Positions 12,112 to 13,472 of a stretch of 13,472 bases of DNA are shown in pieces. The notes under the pieces were generated by a model that did no database searches, was not told the DNA's origin, and saw nothing but the letters and a program-made list of their open reading frames with translations. Source of the stretch: Arthrobacter sp. Its GTDB lineage: Bacteria > Actinomycetota > Actinomycetes > Actinomycetales > Micrococcaceae. Positions within the stretch are counted from its first letter, which is position 1, and every line of letters starts with the position of its first letter. The translations under genes were made by a program, and so were the position numbers. Location: NCBI GenBank assembly GCA_030146405.1, contig JASLBS010000011.1:1-13472 (forward strand), given 5' to 3'.

Positions 12112-13472
12112 TCAGACCTTGCCGAGCGTCGAGGAGCGGCGGAGGTAGAAGAACCAGGTCACGGCCAGCATCAGGACGTATCCGGCCACGAAGCCGTAGA
12201 ACGCGCCGTCGTAGCTGCCGGAGGCGCTCTTCGAGGCGTTGAGCACCTGCGGGATGAGGAATCCCCCATAGGCACCGATGGCCGAGATGAGGCCGAGGGC
12301 CGCTGCCGACTTACGGGCGGTGCCGACGGATTCCCGCAGTTCCAGCGAACCGGCTGCGGCTCCCCGGCGGGCGAAGATCACGGGGATCATGCGGTAGGTG
12401 GCGCCGTTGCCGGCACCGGCTGCGGCGAAGAGCACGAGGAACAGTCCGAGGAAGAGCCAGAAGTCGGCCAGGGGGAGGGTCCAGACGACGGCGAGCGCGA
12501 TCGCGGCCATGACGGCGAACGCCGCGACGGTGATGAGCGCTCCACCGAAGCGATCGGCGAGCCGCCCCCCGAGCGGCCGGGCGAGGGATCCGACCAGCGG
12601 CCCGAGGAAGGCGAGGGTCAGGGTGGCGGGCCCCATGGCGATCTCGGAGAAGGCGGGGAAGGTGTCGGCGATGAGTTTCGGGAAGACCCCGGCGAAGCCG
12701 ATGAAGGAGCCGAACGTGCCGATGTAGAGCAGGGCCATGATCCACAGGTGCGGTTCGCGGAGGGCGGCCAGGGAGCCGGCGAGGTCGCTCTTCGCGCTGG
12801 AGAGGTTGTCCATGTACTTCCAGGCGCCGAAGGCGGCCACCAGGATCAGCGGCACCCAGATCCAGCCGGCGAGCGGCAGGTTGAGGGTGGCGGCGGCACC
12901 CAGGGCGACGGCGATGGGTACGACGAACTGGGCCACAGCGGCTCCGAGGTTGCCTCCCGCCGCGTTGAGGCCCAGCGCCCAGCCCTTCTCCCTGGCCGGG
13001 TAGAAGAAGGTGATGTTGGCCATGGAGCTGGCGAAGTTGCCGCCCCCGAAGCCGGCGAGCGCCGCGACCGCGAGCATGACCCCGAACGGGGTCTCGGGGT
13101 TGGAGACGCAGATCGCGAGGCCTCCGGCGGGGATCAGGAGGAGGAGCGCCGAGATGACCGTCCAGTTCCTGCCCCCGAGCTTCGGCACCATGAAGGTGTA
13201 CGGGATCCGGAGGGTGGCGCCGACCAGGGAGGGGATGGAGATCAACCAGAAGATCTGCGACGTGGTGAAGGTGAAGCCGGCGGCGGGGAGATAGACGACG
13301 ACGACCGACCACAGTTGCCAGACCACGAACCCGAGGAACTCGCAGGCGATGGACCACTGGAGGTTCCGCTTCGCGATGGACCTGCCCCCGCTGTTCCACT
13401 GCGTGGTGTCCTCGGCGTCCCAGTTGTCGATCCAGCGTCCGGGGCGGTGCTTCAGGGGTGGAGCGTTCGTGG
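12112..13472 (-). CDS. narK: Nitrate/nitrite transporter, MFS NNP family (5' end beyond the window)
   Basis: Inner-membrane nitrate/nitrite porter supplying the reductase encoded downstream. The frame is open to the right edge of the window and no stop occurs, so about 452 residues are visible and the true start lies outside. A GTG at 13326 is only an internal Val in the first membrane helix. The preceding residues (visible 13-48) read RWIDNWDAEDTTQWNSGGRS then IAKRNLQWSIACEFLG, the usual NarK entry. Diagnostic features by visible residue: Arg88 in LRIPYTFMVP and Arg298 in LARPLGG, the likely nitrate-contacting pair; the NNP signature AGFGGGNFASSMANITFFYP (139-158); and GAGNGATYRMIP (352-363). 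Many hydrophobic segments fit a 12-helix MFS protein. It is first of the visible operon, 3 bp before nasA; its promoter is not in the window. Confidence 0.95.
   Translation of the reverse strand, partial: TNAPPLKHRPGRWIDNWDAEDTTQWNSGGRSIAKRNLQWSIACEFLGFVVWQLWSVVVVYLPAAGFTFTTSQIFWLISIPSLVGATLRIPYTFMVPKLGGRNWTVISALLLLIPAGGLAICVSNPETPFGVMLAVAALAGFGGGNFASSMANITFFYPAREKGWALGLNAAGGNLGAAVAQFVVPIAVALGAAATLNLPLAGWIWVPLILVAAFGAWKYMDNLSSAKSDLAGSLAALREPHLWIMALLYIGTFGSFIGFAGVFPKLIADTFPAFSEIAMGPATLTLAFLGPLVGSLARPLGGRLADRFGGALITVAAFAVMAAIALAVVWTLPLADFWLFLGLFLVLFAAAGAGNGATYRMIPVIFARRGAAAGSLELRESVGTARKSAAALGLISAIGAYGGFLIPQVLNASKSASGSYDGAFYGFVAGYVLMLAVTWFFYLRRSSTLGKV

Noticed and set aside
12112..13326. GTG at 13326 as the start of narK
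   Set aside because: The frame stays open to the window edge, and the upstream residues match the conserved NarK N-terminus. The GTG is an internal Val in helix 1.

Overview
The window is high-GC chromosomal DNA from an actinobacterium, most likely a Micrococcaceae member of the Arthrobacter type. I infer this from the long acidic N-terminus of ribosomal protein S9, the GTG starts, the strong third-position GC bias, and a uroporphyrinogen-III-synthase-like protein fused to a winged helix, a regulator architecture known from actinobacteria. No mobile elements, tRNA or rRNA genes, or CRISPR arrays were seen. The genus is not proven.

Layout. (1) Positions 1-2107 are housekeeping: rpsI (30S protein S9), a 210-bp gap holding strong hairpins, then glmM (phosphoglucosamine mutase). 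(2) Positions 2123-3313, minus strand, hold a two-gene unit, nirD (nitrite reductase small subunit) then a CbiX/SirB-type sirohydrochlorin ferrochelatase. It converges on glmM. (3) Positions 3314-3533 are a 220-bp divergent control region with two inverted repeats and 11-bp-phased repeats resembling a GlnR site. (4) Positions 3534-8344, plus strand, hold nirB (nitrite reductase large subunit), a SAM-dependent uroporphyrinogen-III methyltransferase with an eroded Met8-like N-terminus, and a HemD-like/winged-helix protein of the NnaR type. These are tightly packed, with a 3-bp gap and then a 4-bp overlap. (5) Positions 8399-13472, minus strand, hold a second operon converging on the first. In transcription order it is narK (nitrate/nitrite porter, cut by the window's right edge), nasA (molybdenum nitrate reductase) and a NasB/NirB-like FAD/[2Fe-2S] electron-transfer subunit.

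Together the genes form a nearly complete nitrate assimilation pathway. NarK imports nitrate. NasA reduces it to nitrite with electrons passed from NAD(P)H through the flavoprotein. NirB and NirD reduce nitrite to ammonium. The methyltransferase and the ferrochelatase supply the siroheme that NirB needs, and the HemD-like regulator probably couples expression to this pathway. No molybdenum-cofactor genes, and no intact precorrin-2 dehydrogenase, are visible here.

The individual enzyme families are all known, so I do not claim a wholly new system. The most interesting points are the splitting of nirB and nirD onto opposite strands, the tetrapyrrole-enzyme-like regulator inside the siroheme/nitrite operon, the missing precorrin-2 dehydrogenase step, a Ser-His repeat (a hexanucleotide microsatellite) between the Fe-S cysteines of the nitrate reductase, and extra cysteine clusters in the flavoprotein and the ferrochelatase. 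The first 40 bases carry only the rpsI ribosome-binding site and no recognisable upstream gene end.
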